Shown here: piece by piece, positions 46,753-59,100 of the stretch
How the letters are laid out: each line of letters opens with the position of its first letter
How positions within the stretch are numbered: the stretch's first letter is position 1
NCBI GenBank assembly: GCA_020746105.1
Contig: CM036618.1
Span: 117,691,161 to 117,755,160 of the forward strand
Length of the DNA stretch: 64,000 nucleotides
From: Trogon surrucura
Taxonomy: Eukaryota > Chordata > Aves > Trogoniformes > Trogonidae
Direction: 5' to 3'
Position numbers and translations under genes: made by a program
The notes under the pieces: generated by a model
What the model was told of the DNA's origin: nothing
Seen by the model: the letters and a program-made list of their open reading frames with translations, nothing else
The model's database searches: none

Positions 46753-49700
46753 TTTTACTCTAATGGTGATAAAGGTGTAAACTTTGGATGCAAAACTTTT
46801 TAAAAAAAAAGCCAACCCAGGCTCTAACCACGCAGCATCGAGGCAAAAACCAAATCACCTTTTGCCAGGTGTGGATTTATTCAGGTGGTCGCTTTTCTAT
46901 CCCGCCCTTGGGGCCGGCTGCAAGGAAGGCGCCGGATTGATGCGTTTATACACGACACCCTGGGACGACGTTCCCGGGAGGGGGTTCCCCTTCCTTTGCG
47001 TACGGGGCCGGGTGGTCCCCAGGAGCCGCCGGCGGGAGGCGCGGAGCTGGAGCTCGAGCGAGTGAACCCCTCGGGACGAGGTGGCGGCGGCGGCGGCTCT
47101 GTCGCGACTTCTGGGGCTGGAGGGGGGAACATCTCCAGCTGCCCAGCCCCAGGGCCTGCAGCTGGACTTCCCCGTGCATGAAAAGATTTTAAAAGAAAAT
47201 AAAAATCACCTTTTTTTTTGAACGTTTACCCGGCCAGCACGCTGGAGGTGATTGCATTTGCTGCAGCCTCCAGGCTTGTCTTGAGAAGCTGACGGAGCAG
47301 GAGCCTGAGCAGGACTAATTTTGAACATAAAACTCTCATCCATACCTTTTTTTTCTTTTTTTTTTTGCACATTTCAAACAACTAGACCCATATTAGAAAA
47401 AGAGCTGGGGGGGGGAAGGAAAAAAGAAAAAGGTCATGTGAATCATGCATATCCCGACTGGAACTCAAGTTGTGGTCTCTGAATTTGGCTCCCACACCGT
47501 TTTTTTTCATACAGATTTACATTCCTACAAGAGAATACATTCCTACCATACATTCTGTACATGTTACAATCCAGATGTTAGCTTCACAATAAAATAAATA
47601 TATTTACAGAAGGAAAAAAAAAAAAGGAGAATAAATAATTTATGAAAACCAAAACAAAACAAAAAAAAAATCACTTCAAACCCAAAGCTCTTTTATTCTG
47701 CTCCCGTCTTGTCACTTCATTGCACATTAATGTCAATCTCCATCCCTGGCGCAGGTCTCGGGGCCGTTCTGCAAAGTTTTTTGCCCAGTCCCCTAAGTCA
47801 GGTATTTGTGTCCCACGGGATCCCTGTGCTTCGGCGCCGAGGACGCACAGGCATGGTCTTGGTAAAGGGGATTTAGAGGTCGTCTCCTGTTCTGCAGGTA
47901 CAAAAAAAACCCAAACCCTTCAACTAACCCCACTCAACAGCACAGCGCTCCAAAAAATAGAATAAAATAAAATAAAACCGGCATCGAGGTGAACTTTCGC
48001 CCAGCACGTGGCATTTGTTTAAATGCATAATTATTCCCCCCCCAAAAAAAAAGGGCAGCCCCAGCACAGTGTAAATCGGTTTTTAACTACGTGAAACCGA
48101 TGGTGTTTTCCCGATCTGTGCAGGCAGACACGCAACCCTCCCACCGCCAGCTTTTTTTCTCCCAGTTGCTCCAGTTACAAGAGGTGGAGAATCCAGTTGC
48201 CTGCAAGGGCCAACAGGGCAGCGAGGGTCAGTTGCTGCCGGGTGCGAGACGCAGTCACCCCCCCCCCTCCTCCCACCCCCCAACTTCTGGTGGTCCCTAG
48301 AGCTACACATGGTCAATGGTTTTCTGTCTGAAGCAGGATCCTTTTTTGGTTTACAAAATAAAATTAATCCACATAAGGAAATGACTGCAAAGCCATCGGC
48401 AGCCTTCCCATTGCTTCACTGAGCTCCGCCTGGAGAAAGGAAGAAAAGAAACCCCCCCCCCACCGAGTTCCCTCCCTCCTCCCCAGCCCCACGTCTCGCC
48501 CCGGCAGGCGAAGCAGGAGCCAGAAGCGCGTTTCAGCGCCGGACACGACGCGTTTCATCTCCATCCCGAGTTCCTTCATTGCAAAACATATTTGCTTTTA
48601 TACCGTGTCTGTGTGCATCTCTCTGTGACACCTACCTACCTAGCTAGACGCTAATAAATACATATGGCCTGGTTTAAAGTGCCAATTTTTATAAAAAGCC
48701 GCCTCCTGAAAAAAAAGGCAGGCGAGACCCAATTTCGTCCATGACAAGAAGGGAGCAGAACAGACCGAATATTGCCAAATGACGTACAACATAATTTAAG
48801 ATTTCTTAAATAAATATAAAAGTTACTCCTAAAGAAGCCATAGGCATGTCGACGATACAGGTTGTAACCGCGTTCAACAGCTAAAGTACCATTAAAAAAA
48901 ACCTAAAATGCCGCAGCAACTTCAGCAATCGGCGTGATACATCGCAAACGGTTCTGTTTGTTTGTTTGTTTTGTTGTTTAAATTAAATGTACACCACGAT
49001 GAACTTAAAAAAAAACGCTATCGGTGCAGTAATGAGAAGACTTCTCAGGTGTTACGGGGACCGGGACCATGCATAGAAAGCTGTGTCTGTATACTCGGTG
49101 TAAAAGAGGTCTATAAAGTGTAAAGCAGGTTAACGCAGTCGATACAAGAAACCAACCCTCCGCGAGACGCCAAGTGATGCGACACGACTGGCTCCAGTTT
49201 CAACAGCAACGGATGCTAAAGCAAGTCCATCCAGTGCAGGTACGAGATGAGCTTCACTGCAGTAACACTGAAGTTGCCTTTTGTGGTGGTTGGTTTTTTT
49301 TTTTTTTCAGCACTTAGCACAGTGAGGTGGGGAGAAACGCTCCAAGAAAGGGCGAGGGGGCCGCTCTCGACGCCAGCTTGGGAAGATCGAGCGAGGTGTC
49401 GCCCCCTCAAAACCCTTCCGCGGGGTGAGGAAGCGCCGACGTGCTGCGGCTCCGCGTCCCGCGGGGGGTGGCCGGACGCCCCGACCAGGGACACGCGGGG
49501 CCGGTGCTGGGGTGGGGACGTCTTCGGGCGAAGTTCCACAACCGTTTCCTGCCGACTGCTTCGCGTACGCGCCGGGGAAGGACATGGCTCTGAGTTTCGG
49601 GGATCACAGTAGTGCGCAGCGGGCGCAGCGGGGAGCAAACACTTGCGAAACTCCTCGGGAAGCGGCGCCCAGCCCTTTCTTAAAGCACTTTTTTGTTTGT

Positions 49701-50556
49701 TTGTTTGTTTGCATTCAGGGAGACCGACTGCAGGCTTATTTGATCCGATTTTCTCTTTGCACCATACACATATAAAACGTTACAACTCTGTATAAAAGTA
49801 CAAGTGGTTCTTGTACATCTGAATTATGCAGGAACTATGTGAGCAAATCCTATCAAAATAGCTATTTTTTTTTTTTTGTGTGTGTGTATAAACAGCATTT
49901 GTTTTTAGAAAAAAACAATATCATAAACTGCAGAATCTGTACAAAAATATAAAATAAATTTGGGCAGCAGTTTCTAAACAGCCATGTAAATGCAACACTT
50001 AGAGAGGAGCAGGTTAATGCCTCCAAAAGGCTGAATTGCTAAGTCAATCTATACAGGGCTAAAATGGTATTGAGATTATCTAAATAATAAAATTTTTTAC
50101 CTCTTGCAATAAAACTTATAGAAAAAATAGACAAATATGCACATGCAATTTACAGCTTTCCCCAACATAATCCTTGTGCTTAGCTTTTACATTTTTTTTT
50201 TCTTCTTTTTTTTTTTTTGTTTTTCTTGTTTTGTAATAACATAACATTGTCTACAATACATATTCTTCCCTATACCAGGATATTCGGTCTTCCTTGAGGA
50301 ACCACTTTAAAAAAAAAAAAAAAAAAAATACATTAGAAGTGGTCATACATAGATGAAGGCACTCCAACTCTGCTCGAAGCAAAAAACTAGTGTGATCCTT
50401 TTCTTTTCCAAAAAGGCAAGCAAGGACGCATGCACAGTGCTGTGAATCGGGGCGGGGCGGGAGGGGCGATGGAAATCCTACCGAGTGTATATACTGGTAT
50501 TGAAAATTCAAAAAAAAAAAAAAAAAGAAGAAGAAGTTGCTCTATTTCTCTATATT

Positions 50557-51501
50557 TTAAGACCCAACGAGCACCTCCATGATGTGATCCAGTTCTGTGA
50601 GGTCCATTTTGAAAGGCTGATTCGGAGTTACCGGCTGGCTGCTGTAGGGAGCGAGAGTTTTGAGGAGCTCATCCGCGGAGACCGGAGCCATTTTTGAGGC
50701 GGCCCCCGTGGCAGACGTGCAGGGGTCAAAATCATACATGGACGTATCAATGTCAGCGAAGAGGATGTCGTCCAGGGTCAAGTCCGTGAGGAAACCCGTG
50801 GACGTCGTTATCTCGAAGTTGCCGGGTAGCGAGTCCATGAGTTTGGGCTCGGCCGTCCTGCCCTCGGGGAAGCCGTCGGGCTTCGGCCCGTTGGACTCGC
50901 CGGGGTGGCCCTTGGAGTCGCCGGCGGCTGTTTCGGCTGCTACTGCCTCTGCGGAGGTAGGTGCTGGACAAAGCTCCTCGATTTCGTCCAAGGCTGAGGA
51001 GAAGCTGTCCTTGACTGGCTGGAGAGCGGGAGGCGGCGGTTTTGTGGGACCGTCGTGCTGGACGGTCGGAGAAGTGCAAAAAGTGTCGTCCTCGAGCAAG
51101 GAGGCCGGGGTGAGGCAGGACTCCAGGGGCGTAGTGCTGACCAGGTCGGCGGGGAGGAGGGGCTGGGGGGCCAGGTGGCTGAAGGCCGGCTGCGCCTCGC
51201 GGAAGTTGTCGCCGAGAGGGTCGGCGGGCTGCGACGCGGTCACGAACACGGGCCTCAGGCTGCCTTCTTGTTTGAGTTCCTCCTGGATTCGCCTCAGCAT
51301 GTTGTTAATTAAAACTGTCTTTTGCAAGCTTGGCTCGGTTAATGGCCTGTGGTTATAAAGTTTCATAAGGGAAATGTTGAAGATAGTCTGACGCTGTAAG
51401 GTGTAGGACACCTTAGAGGGACCGTCAGTGGGAGACACCACTTTGCCTTCCAACCCATCTTCATGCTCGTCAAACTTCCGCTTTCCTCCTTTCCCCAACA
51501 T
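50557..51501 (-). CDS. SERTAD2: SERTAD2 (TRIP-Br2), SERTA domain transcriptional co-regulator, 314 aa
   Basis: SERTAD2 is a nuclear-cytoplasmic co-regulator that stimulates E2F1/DP1 transcription and is linked to cell-cycle entry and adipocyte lipolysis control. The protein begins MLGKGGKRKFDEHEDG, with a basic KRKF patch (7-10) proposed for nuclear import and cyclin A contact. The SERTA domain spans about 33-77. A Pro-rich variable middle follows (about 85-220), then a conserved acidic region 219-260 (LMDSLPGNFEITTSTGF and the LTDLTLDDILFADI stretch) that includes the reported CRM1-dependent export signal. The C-terminal helix (300-312, LTELDHIMEVLV) belongs to the transactivation region. 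The length equals the 314 residues of human SERTAD2. The start is the ATG four bases after the AG acceptor; an open frame continues upstream only into intron. The middle third is unusually GC-rich. Confidence 0.97.
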   Translation of the reverse strand: MLGKGGKRKFDEHEDGLEGKVVSPTDGPSKVSYTLQRQTIFNISLMKLYNHRPLTEPSLQKTVLINNMLRRIQEELKQEGSLRPVFVTASQPADPLGDNFREAQPAFSHLAPQPLLPADLVSTTPLESCLTPASLLEDDTFCTSPTVQHDGPTKPPPPALQPVKDSFSSALDEIEELCPAPTSAEAVAAETAAGDSKGHPGESNGPKPDGFPEGRTAEPKLMDSLPGNFEITTSTGFLTDLTLDDILFADIDTSMYDFDPCTSATGAASKMAPVSADELLKTLAPYSSQPVTPNQPFKMDLTELDHIMEVLVGS

Positions 51502-51507
51502 ATATCT
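51502..51507 (-). promoter_or_regulatory. SERTAD2: Splice acceptor before the SERTAD2 coding exon
   Basis: On the minus strand, CTCTTCTCTTTCCTTCCAG precedes ATAT and the start ATG. A strong pyrimidine tract and CAG make this a good acceptor, so the whole coding sequence lies in one exon with only four bases of 5' UTR, as in other vertebrates. Confidence 0.85.
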
Positions 51508-54271
51508 GGAAGGAAAGAGAAGAGAGCGATGAAGCCGGCAAAGCTTGAAGCCTCTTCTTTCCACCCCGGACCACCCGCTCCCTCGCACACGTGGCGCGGA
51601 CAGACTGGCCGCTCTGTCCCCTCCTCGCTCACCCCAGCGGTCACGAGAGGAAATCTATGCAGAGAAACAGCTCGCTCGCAGCCCGCAGCAGCGTGGCCAG
51701 GAGGCAGAAGCCACCTCGACACGGGCCCATGGGGTTTAAGCACAGCTACAAGCAGGAATTCAAACAGCACCAGTGAAGCTCGAGCCGTAGTGCGCTCGGC
51801 AGCCAATTTTACCCCTTCGTACGGTCCCCAAATATCTGTGCACGAGCTACAGACACTAGAGAACATTCCTTTAAAACTCCTGACCGATGCATCATTCCAG
51901 ATGCCTGGGAATACAAACGTGACACATCGAGGCTTTTCCCCTTTTTATTCGAAAGTGCGTTCACGGGGGGAAGGGGAGCAAGGCTCAAGGAACTCTGTGT
52001 TGAGAGAAACCTTCCCAGGGAGGCTGGGAGATCCCACCCCTTCCGCGCACCGGGATCCGCGCGCGTCTCACCTCGGGGTTTATTTAACTGATCGCCTAAG
52101 CTACTCGAGCAGGAAATGCAGCTATTGCTCTCAGAATTAGGTAAGTCAGAGGTGAAGAAAATGATCCATCAGGTCTTGTAGCCTACGTTCTCTGCTGCTG
52201 CAAACCCAGCGGCGCCGGGGTCCCGGTTCGCACCGGAGCAAGGATGCGTCGCTCCAGATGCACCATTTGCCTTCGCGTCTCCCCCAGCACGGCGCGATCC
52301 TCGCTGAGGACGACCCCCCTACCCGTGTCAGGATTCACCCGAGAACAAAAGAGCGCCGTGGGGCTTTCCAAAGAACAAAACCCAGCAGAAACGCACGTGC
52401 TTTTCTCCTGGTCAGGCGGCAGATTCCGAAGGCGGAAACAAAGGGAATTCTACCAAACTCACGCCGCGCCACAAATCATTTCTGAGCTCAGAGTATGTAG
52501 GGCAGCTCGATCCCCAGCGCCGTCTCTTCCAGGATGCCTCAGAGCACCTGGAAACGCTCCCCTACACAACACAGGCCCAGCCTCATTTTGTCACCATCGT
52601 TTTTGTGACATGAAGACCCCCTCCCCAAACGCAAAGGGACGCAGGAACAGAGGCGCGACCTAACGTCACGCGTCTGAACGGGGAGAGTTTTCGTGTCAGA
52701 AACGTGTCTCTGACCCGCACCACCGCCCACCTTGCTTGAGCAGCCACGAAGACTTTTTTCCCTCATTTAAAAAAAAAAAAAACCCAAAAGTGGAAGATGC
52801 TTTCCAGCCCCAGCTACCCAGAGAGAAGCTGCAAGAGGCCCATAGGTTTTTAACCCCACACCGGACTCCTCTCATTTGAGCTTCACGAGGCAACTATCCC
52901 AGCTATCACCCCGGAGGCAAAACTTGCCGACATCCTCATTTGAGTGCAACTCCCGGTTCCCTCAGCGGGATCCGTGCTGGCAAAGTGACTGCACTGGGCA
53001 GGTCTGACGTAAATTTGATATTCGGACACTGACAACGTAGCTCAGGGCTTGCGAACGGCCCCGAGAAGGGCTGACAAGAAGTGGGAGAAGTCAGGGTTTC
53101 AACGCAACAAGGAAAGAGCTTCCGAGAGCTGGACGTTAAATCCAAAATCAGACTGGGTGAAGCGAGCCTCTCCTGGTTAAAAGTAAGTCCCAAACCCAGA
53201 TCATTTTCTAGCATATTATGCAATTAAAAAAAGAAAGGCGGGGGGGGAGGGAGCAAGCGGAGGGAACGGAGCGGAGGAACGGGGAGGCTGCCATCCAAGC
53301 TCCTTGGCCGGCTACCAGCGATCCCCGCGCCTGGAATCTCGGGCGAAGAAAACCTCTGAGATTTAGCACCGCTGCCCGAGTCTGGTTTTTCTCTGCTCCC
53401 TAGTGTCACTTCCATGGACTACTCCAGAGCTGTGCACATGGCCTTGGGGTGTTGAGCGGGGGGCTTTGCTGTTCAAATGCTCGTGACAGACGGCGCTTCC
53501 TCTCACTTCGGGCGGGCAGCGCAAGGAAGGGGGGACTGCATCGGCAAGAATCGAAACCGCTGCCCGAGTCCGGCGCGTTCGCAAGGCAGCGACGGGTCGG
53601 GAGGAGAGCGAGCAGCTTTCCGTCTCTTCCTACTACCTCCTCCCCCCTGAAAAAAGACAGGCTCTGTCCTAAAGACATTCCGCAACGCTCTATTTACAGG
53701 AGAGATTTTTAAATGGCTCGGGGACTAGGAGAGTTTTGAAGTTTGTCAGGCTCTGCCAGGAACGTATAGAAATATTGCCTGGTCAAAGCAAACCTTTCTC
53801 CCCGTGATAAAGAAACCAGACTGCTCGGGTGGCCACGCTCCGGTCCCTGCTCTCCGTTATTAATTGTTATCGTCAGGCGACACCGGCGAGCATCTTGAAT
53901 CAACCCAACTGAGCTCATCTGCACCCAAGAGCGAGGTGCTGGTAGTTAAGACATTTTTAAAGCTGATCACCAGGAGCTACGGGATCGTCAGTAGCGAACC
54001 CGACAATAACCTCACCACGTCATTTTCCAGGAAGCTCAGAAATGAGTCAAGGTTTCCTGTATGTGTCACTGTCAAGCTTTCACATCTCACTCGAGCTTCA
54101 CGCAGCTTCTCGTTCAGAGCTTGTCCTTTTCAAACACCAAATAGATCAGGCAACTCCCAACCTCACCTACGAGCTTTTCAGCACAGCTTTCAGTTTCCTT
54201 TCCCCCCACAATGCTCTCCTGAAGCGGCTTTAACCATTAAAGCAGCAAAGTAGGATGCCAGCCGACGCAAA

Positions 54272-54336
54272 GGGGGTTTATTCCCCCGAAGAAGGGGCTC
54301 GAACGAGCCCCGCTAGGCTCGCAGCTTTGTAAAGCT
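54272..54336. repeat. Cluster of three perfect inverted repeats
   Basis: Three hairpin-forming palindromes lie within 65 bp: GGGGG-TTTATT-CCCCC at 54272-54287, GGGGCTCG-AA-CGAGCCCC at 54294-54311, and AGCTTT-GT-AAAGCT at 54323-54336. Confidence 0.95.
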
Positions 54337-55056
54337 TTATTTTATTCCCTTCTCCTCTGGCACGCAAATGGGAATCGTAAAAACATTTGCCTCCAGTTTC
54401 CATAAATCACTTTATTCATTCAAAGCGAAGCAAGGAGGCAGTATCTTTTTAGACCGACCGATAGAGTTGGTAAAAACAGACGTGCTTGGATCTCCATAAA
54501 GGAATTTTATAATTTTTTGATCACCAGAACTTAAGACAACGATACCTGTTTGGTTTTTTACAGTTCAAGCCATCTCTTCCCTCCTTCAACCGTTTCATGA
54601 CTACGTTAGAGATCAATGCTGTATGTATTAAGATACCAAGCAACGTAAAAAAAATTTTAACAAAAGTGTACAATGCCAAGATTTGATCTGGTTCAGTTCT
54701 GTTCATCTCAAAAACTTTGCTCCTAGCCTCTCCAGCCAGAACTCCTGCTGGGAGAACGAAAACGCCAAACTTACAGATCGGGTTGGCCAAAGACGAGTTA
54801 AAAATGAGATATACCTGCACCCTCCCAAGTGTCAGAAGACAGAGCTGGCCCACCAAGCCACAGAGCTGCAATGGGGACCACCAGACACGAGCAACCCAAA
54901 GGGCAAGACTCGGACAGGCAGCGACAAAGGGCCCCGTCCGCACGGGGTCTTTCACGCATCTGTCTCAGCCGAGCAGCGTTTCGGCTGAATTTCAACCCGT
55001 CTGCCAGCAAACGCCACTTCGGGGCCAGGCATCGAGAGCCGAGATGGGACGTCGCT

Positions 55057-55080
55057 TTGTTGTTGTTGTTGTTGTTGTTT
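55057..55080 (+). repeat. (TTG)n microsatellite
   Basis: About seven TTG units. Confidence 0.95.
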
Positions 55081-56155
55081 TAAGAAAGGGTGTTGCAGGG
55101 TGTTGGTATGCAAGTTAGTTTTCAGTGGTATGTGGAACCAGAAAGCTGAAGGCGATGGAAAAAACTGCATTTATCTGGGAAGGGGGGTGGAGGGAGTTAC
55201 TTGGAGATCTTCCCCAATCTCATCCACCAGTCGGCTCCAGCTCTGGAAGCCCCAGACCCAAAAGCTGAACCACTGCTGCTGAGACAGATTCAACTTGCTT
55301 TTTTTGCCCATTTAGGGCGATTGCACGCGCCTCGGAGCCAGCGAAACCCTCGCATTGTTTGGGAGTTGGCTTTTCTTAATTGAAAAACAAAAGTAATATT
55401 TATTTTCTTTTTTTTTTCATTTGCATGTCATTTAGCTTCCTTTTATTGGCTCTGCATGCTCTTCAGACAGAGCTGGAAAAAAAATGCAGTTGGGGCTCAG
55501 CAGAAAGAGATAATCAGCCTGGAGCGGGTGGTTCTCTGGAGTCAAGCACCACGGATTAAACACAGAAAAGCTCGTGCAAGGCCTGACCGTGTCTCCGAGC
55601 CCACTCAGTGACGAATCCTTCGCTCTCCAGAGGACAGAGGTGCGCACACTTTGCGAGAGAAGGACGGTATTTAATCAGCTGTACTTGGGACGTTGCAGCC
55701 CGTCGCTGCTGGACTATCTCTGAAGCCGTTAATAACTGGGGGGCTGGCACAGGGAAGCAGCAGCTATGCGAAAACAGAGGGGAAAAGTGATTTGGTTATC
55801 TCACCAATAATAAAAATGTCCTGTACTGTTAATTCTCAAAGGCTTTTAACAGTTTAATTTAAAACGCCTCTCAAGACTGAGAGGGCTTTTCTTGGAAATC
55901 AGTTCCACAGCCCACCAGTCCCTCCCTGCTCATCAAGGCAGAGAGGAAGAAAGAAAGAGGAACCAAACGCCAAGAGGGACAGCGGAAAAGAATTTTGAAG
56001 TCGCATCCCCGCCATGTATTTACACAGCGCTCTCAGTTGGTCTAGAGGATGAACAGCTTATTGCAACGAGGTTCACTTTCGGGAAGAACACCATGTTGCT
56101 CAAAAAAAAGGTAAAAGCATCGAATGCCAGAGTCCACAGCGGGCGCCTGTGCGAA

Positions 56156-56199
56156 AAATGGAGTTTAAAGCAGGAGTTTAAATGGAGTTTAAAGCAGGA
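56156..56199 (+). repeat. 20-bp tandem duplication
   Basis: AAATGGAGTTTAAAGCAGGA at 56156-56175 is repeated exactly at 56180-56199. A shorter duplication (TCTTGGGTAAT) follows at 56217 and 56231. Confidence 0.95.
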
Positions 56200-59100
56200 C
56201 TGGTTGGTTTCTGAAATCTTGGGTAATAAATCTTGGGTAATTAAAGTCACAGAGGGGAAAATAAAAAAAAACAAACACGCAAAAAAAAAAAAAAAAAAAG
56301 GAGAGAAAACGAAAAGGGCAATTTGGGGGAATTAAAATAAAACTATTTCACATACCCGTACGCAGAAAAAAAACAACCCCGAGCACAAAAGCCCCCCCAA
56401 AACCGCGAGAAGAGTACTGAATTTGCACACTTGATTCCCAAACCAGAGTTACCCAAACCTCAGGTGTAAACGAACCTCACCGGGGTTTCCTGGAGACTCT
56501 ACCCCGTAAATTACGCAAGCGCCTTCTGTGTCCCTTCTGGCACACGAAATACAATTTCCCTCCCCTCCATCCCTCACTCTTCAGCCTCGAGGGCTGCGTT
56601 GGCCGTACCTCGGCCCCACGGCGGTCAACGAGCGTTCTGTGACCGACTTCAGCGGGGTCGGGGTTTGGCGCGCGTAGCTGCAGGGCCAAAACAAAAAAAG
56701 CCTTTTGTGCCAACTGGGTGCAACTGGCAAGAGGAGGGCTCAGTCCTCGGAGCCAGCAGAGGCAGGCTGGGCTGCCGGGAGGCGTTCCGGTGCTGCTGCA
56801 TCCCGCCTGAGGGACCACCCGAGCTTGTACCCAGCTCCGCAGCATCTGGCCCCTAGAGAGAGGGAGGCGAAACCTCTCCCTCCCCGTCCTTGTTTCCACA
56901 CCCCCAAGGCCACGGCAGAGAGAGGGAGAGCGGCCACAACTTGAGAAGACGCCCTTGGGGTAGGACCACGGGCTCACCCACCACCCGACGATGCTCCTTG
57001 GCCGGCGGGATCCTGGCAAAGCAGAGCAAACCCACCCCAGCGGCTGGGAGCCGGCCCGCCCGCCCGCCCGCCGCGAGCGGAGGCATCCTCCTCCCGTTCG
57101 AAGCTGGAAAGGCAGAGAAACAGCAGAGGGGAACACCAGGATAAATCTGGCACCCTCTCCCAGCCTCGCTAGAAAACAAAGCAGAAAGCTCCACAGCCCA
57201 GGTATCGAGGTTTAACTCCGGGAGCGGAGCGATTAAGCAACGTGGACTTTTTCAGAGGTGACAGCCACAGCGTGGCACACATCGCCCCTCCTCGGAGATC
57301 TGCTGACGCTGGGGTCTTTAAATCCTGGCACGGCAGCATCTCTGGGAGCGAGCACAGCGTGTACCACGCAGTAACGCACGGCGACGCTCAATGTGCTGCA
57401 GCTGGCTCACAAGTTCTACACTCACGGGCAGTGGGTTGGGGTTTTTTTTCCCTTTTTTTTCCTTTCTTTTTTTTTTTTTTTTCCCCTGCAAGGCTGCTTC
57501 TTGCGATGTGATGCAGATTTTACTTGTTCCACTGTAATGCATTCATGTTGCCTGGGTAGAGAGGACTCCTGACAGCCACTGCCTGGCAAGAACTGAGTCT
57601 CCTGTCACACACGAGTTGGAAAACAAACCCCCCAATCCCAGACAACAGGTACGGGGAAAAGAGCTGTGCTGGGGGTTCTGTACTCTCCAGACCCAGTGCT
57701 CAAACATTCCCCATTTACAAGGTTTGTTTTCGCCAACACTTACATTTTAATTCTGGCTGCTGCCCTTTTTCTTTTTCTTTTAAATAAAAAAATTAAAACC
57801 TGAGTGAGGTTTAATAAGCACTTACAAAACTCTCCTTCAGAGCCATATAAAAAAAATTGGCCTCTTGGGTAGCTCTGTGCTTCCAACGAGCACAGGGAAT
57901 TGTTTTTATGTTCGCGAGCCTTCACCGCGAGGCCGTCAGCGCCAGCTTTAACTGTAAGTGACAGGTATTTCTCACGCCTATATCACAGGACCCCAACTCT
58001 TCCCATCTCCCGTGGGGGACAAGCGAAGCCCAGCTCTTCCCGAAGCAGCGGAGAGGCCAGCAAAGCTGCTCAGCGCCCCACTCCTGCATTTCACAACAAG
58101 GCAGCTTCCTCCTTCCTACAGAAATGCAACCTTAGAGCCCCACTTCAGGCACCTGCGAGTGAAGCTTGTGACAGCAGTCTCCTCTAGTCTCAAATTAAAA
58201 TCAAAATAAGGAGGGAAGCCATAGTGGAGTAATTTTTAGAGACTAATCTAAGCAGGAATTAGTTAAAGACTCTGCAATAAAGCCTCCTGGCAAACAGAAG
58301 ACGTCGGAGGAAGCTCAGACTCCCACGTGAGGAGCACCTGAAGTCCCACAGCTCTCGGAGGGGAGGTTGGCTTTGGTACTCGGAGCCCCCAGGTCCCCGA
58401 AGGAGCGTCCACGCTCATCGGAAAGGAAGGTGAAGCCCCCCCGTAGCAAACAAGAGGCGCAATTACAAAGGCAGGCAACAGCGCTAACGCCGGCCGACGT
58501 GTCCCAGCGATATTTGGAAACTGTAATCTGATCCTACTGTTTCCATCCTCGTGCCTCGCCTGCGCTCCCTTGTTGCATACTGTACTATTTGAGGCCCGGA
58601 GGGCAGAGCGAGCTCGCGCTGTTTGTTAACGATCAGAAGCTGCGTTTCGAGCGAGAGCTCCGCACGCGCCGCCCACGGTACGTTCTTGATGGCTTCTTCA
58701 ACTCGCAGCCCGTCGAAGCCCTGCTGGAAGGCTCTCTGGAATCCAAAAGTGAGAGAAACAACCGAAAAAAAACACGACTACAAGCTCCACTCCTGCCTTC
58801 AGTTTCCAGCTTTTTGCCACGCTAAAAAAAAAAAAAAAAGGCAAAGCCGCAGTCGAAGGCAATCTCCAGCTCCGCAGTGTGTTAAGTCTTGCAGGAAACA
58901 TATGCTCCTATTAAATTGGAAACAGTTTCTGATGCTGTCAGTTTGCTAAACGTAACACGTTCCCTTGGAAGAAGTGGAGCAGTTTTAATGTTTTTTGACT
59001 AACTGCACACACCAAACAGAGTATGTCTGATAAAGCTGGAATGGGCTCCAATAAATAGAGCTTAGGATAAATTACTGCCTCATTAAGTAATTGTTTGGGA

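Larger units (their letters stand above)
46110..50556 (-). other. SERTAD2: SERTAD2 3' UTR, about 4.4 kb
   Basis: From the stop codon the minus strand is mostly AT-rich, with many ATTTA-type elements, up to two AATAAA signals (46138-46143 and 46125-46130). The length agrees with the very long 3' UTR of mammalian SERTAD2, as recalled. Two Pumilio-type TGTAAATA elements lie at 46422-46429 and 47601-47608 (minus strand). Three CpG-dense islands interrupt the AT-rich UTR at about 46960-47110, 48470-48560 and 49330-49680. The extent is inferred from signals and composition. Confidence 0.75.

Noticed and set aside
50660-51358. 232-codon plus-strand frame opposite SERTAD2
   Set aside because: Shadow of the GC-rich SERTAD2 coding sequence, with no recognisable domain.
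51502-51588. Upstream extension of the SERTAD2 frame by 29 codons
   Set aside because: This part lies beyond a strong splice acceptor and is intron; the shorter start gives exactly the known protein length.
54294-54325. tRNA or tRNA-derived SINE suggested by GCTCGAACGAGC
   Set aside because: No matching A box, acceptor stem or anticodon arm upstream. The palindrome explains the resemblance.
56477-57136. 219-codon minus-strand frame in the SERTAD2 intron
   Set aside because: GC-driven frame without domain, splice context or conserved motifs.
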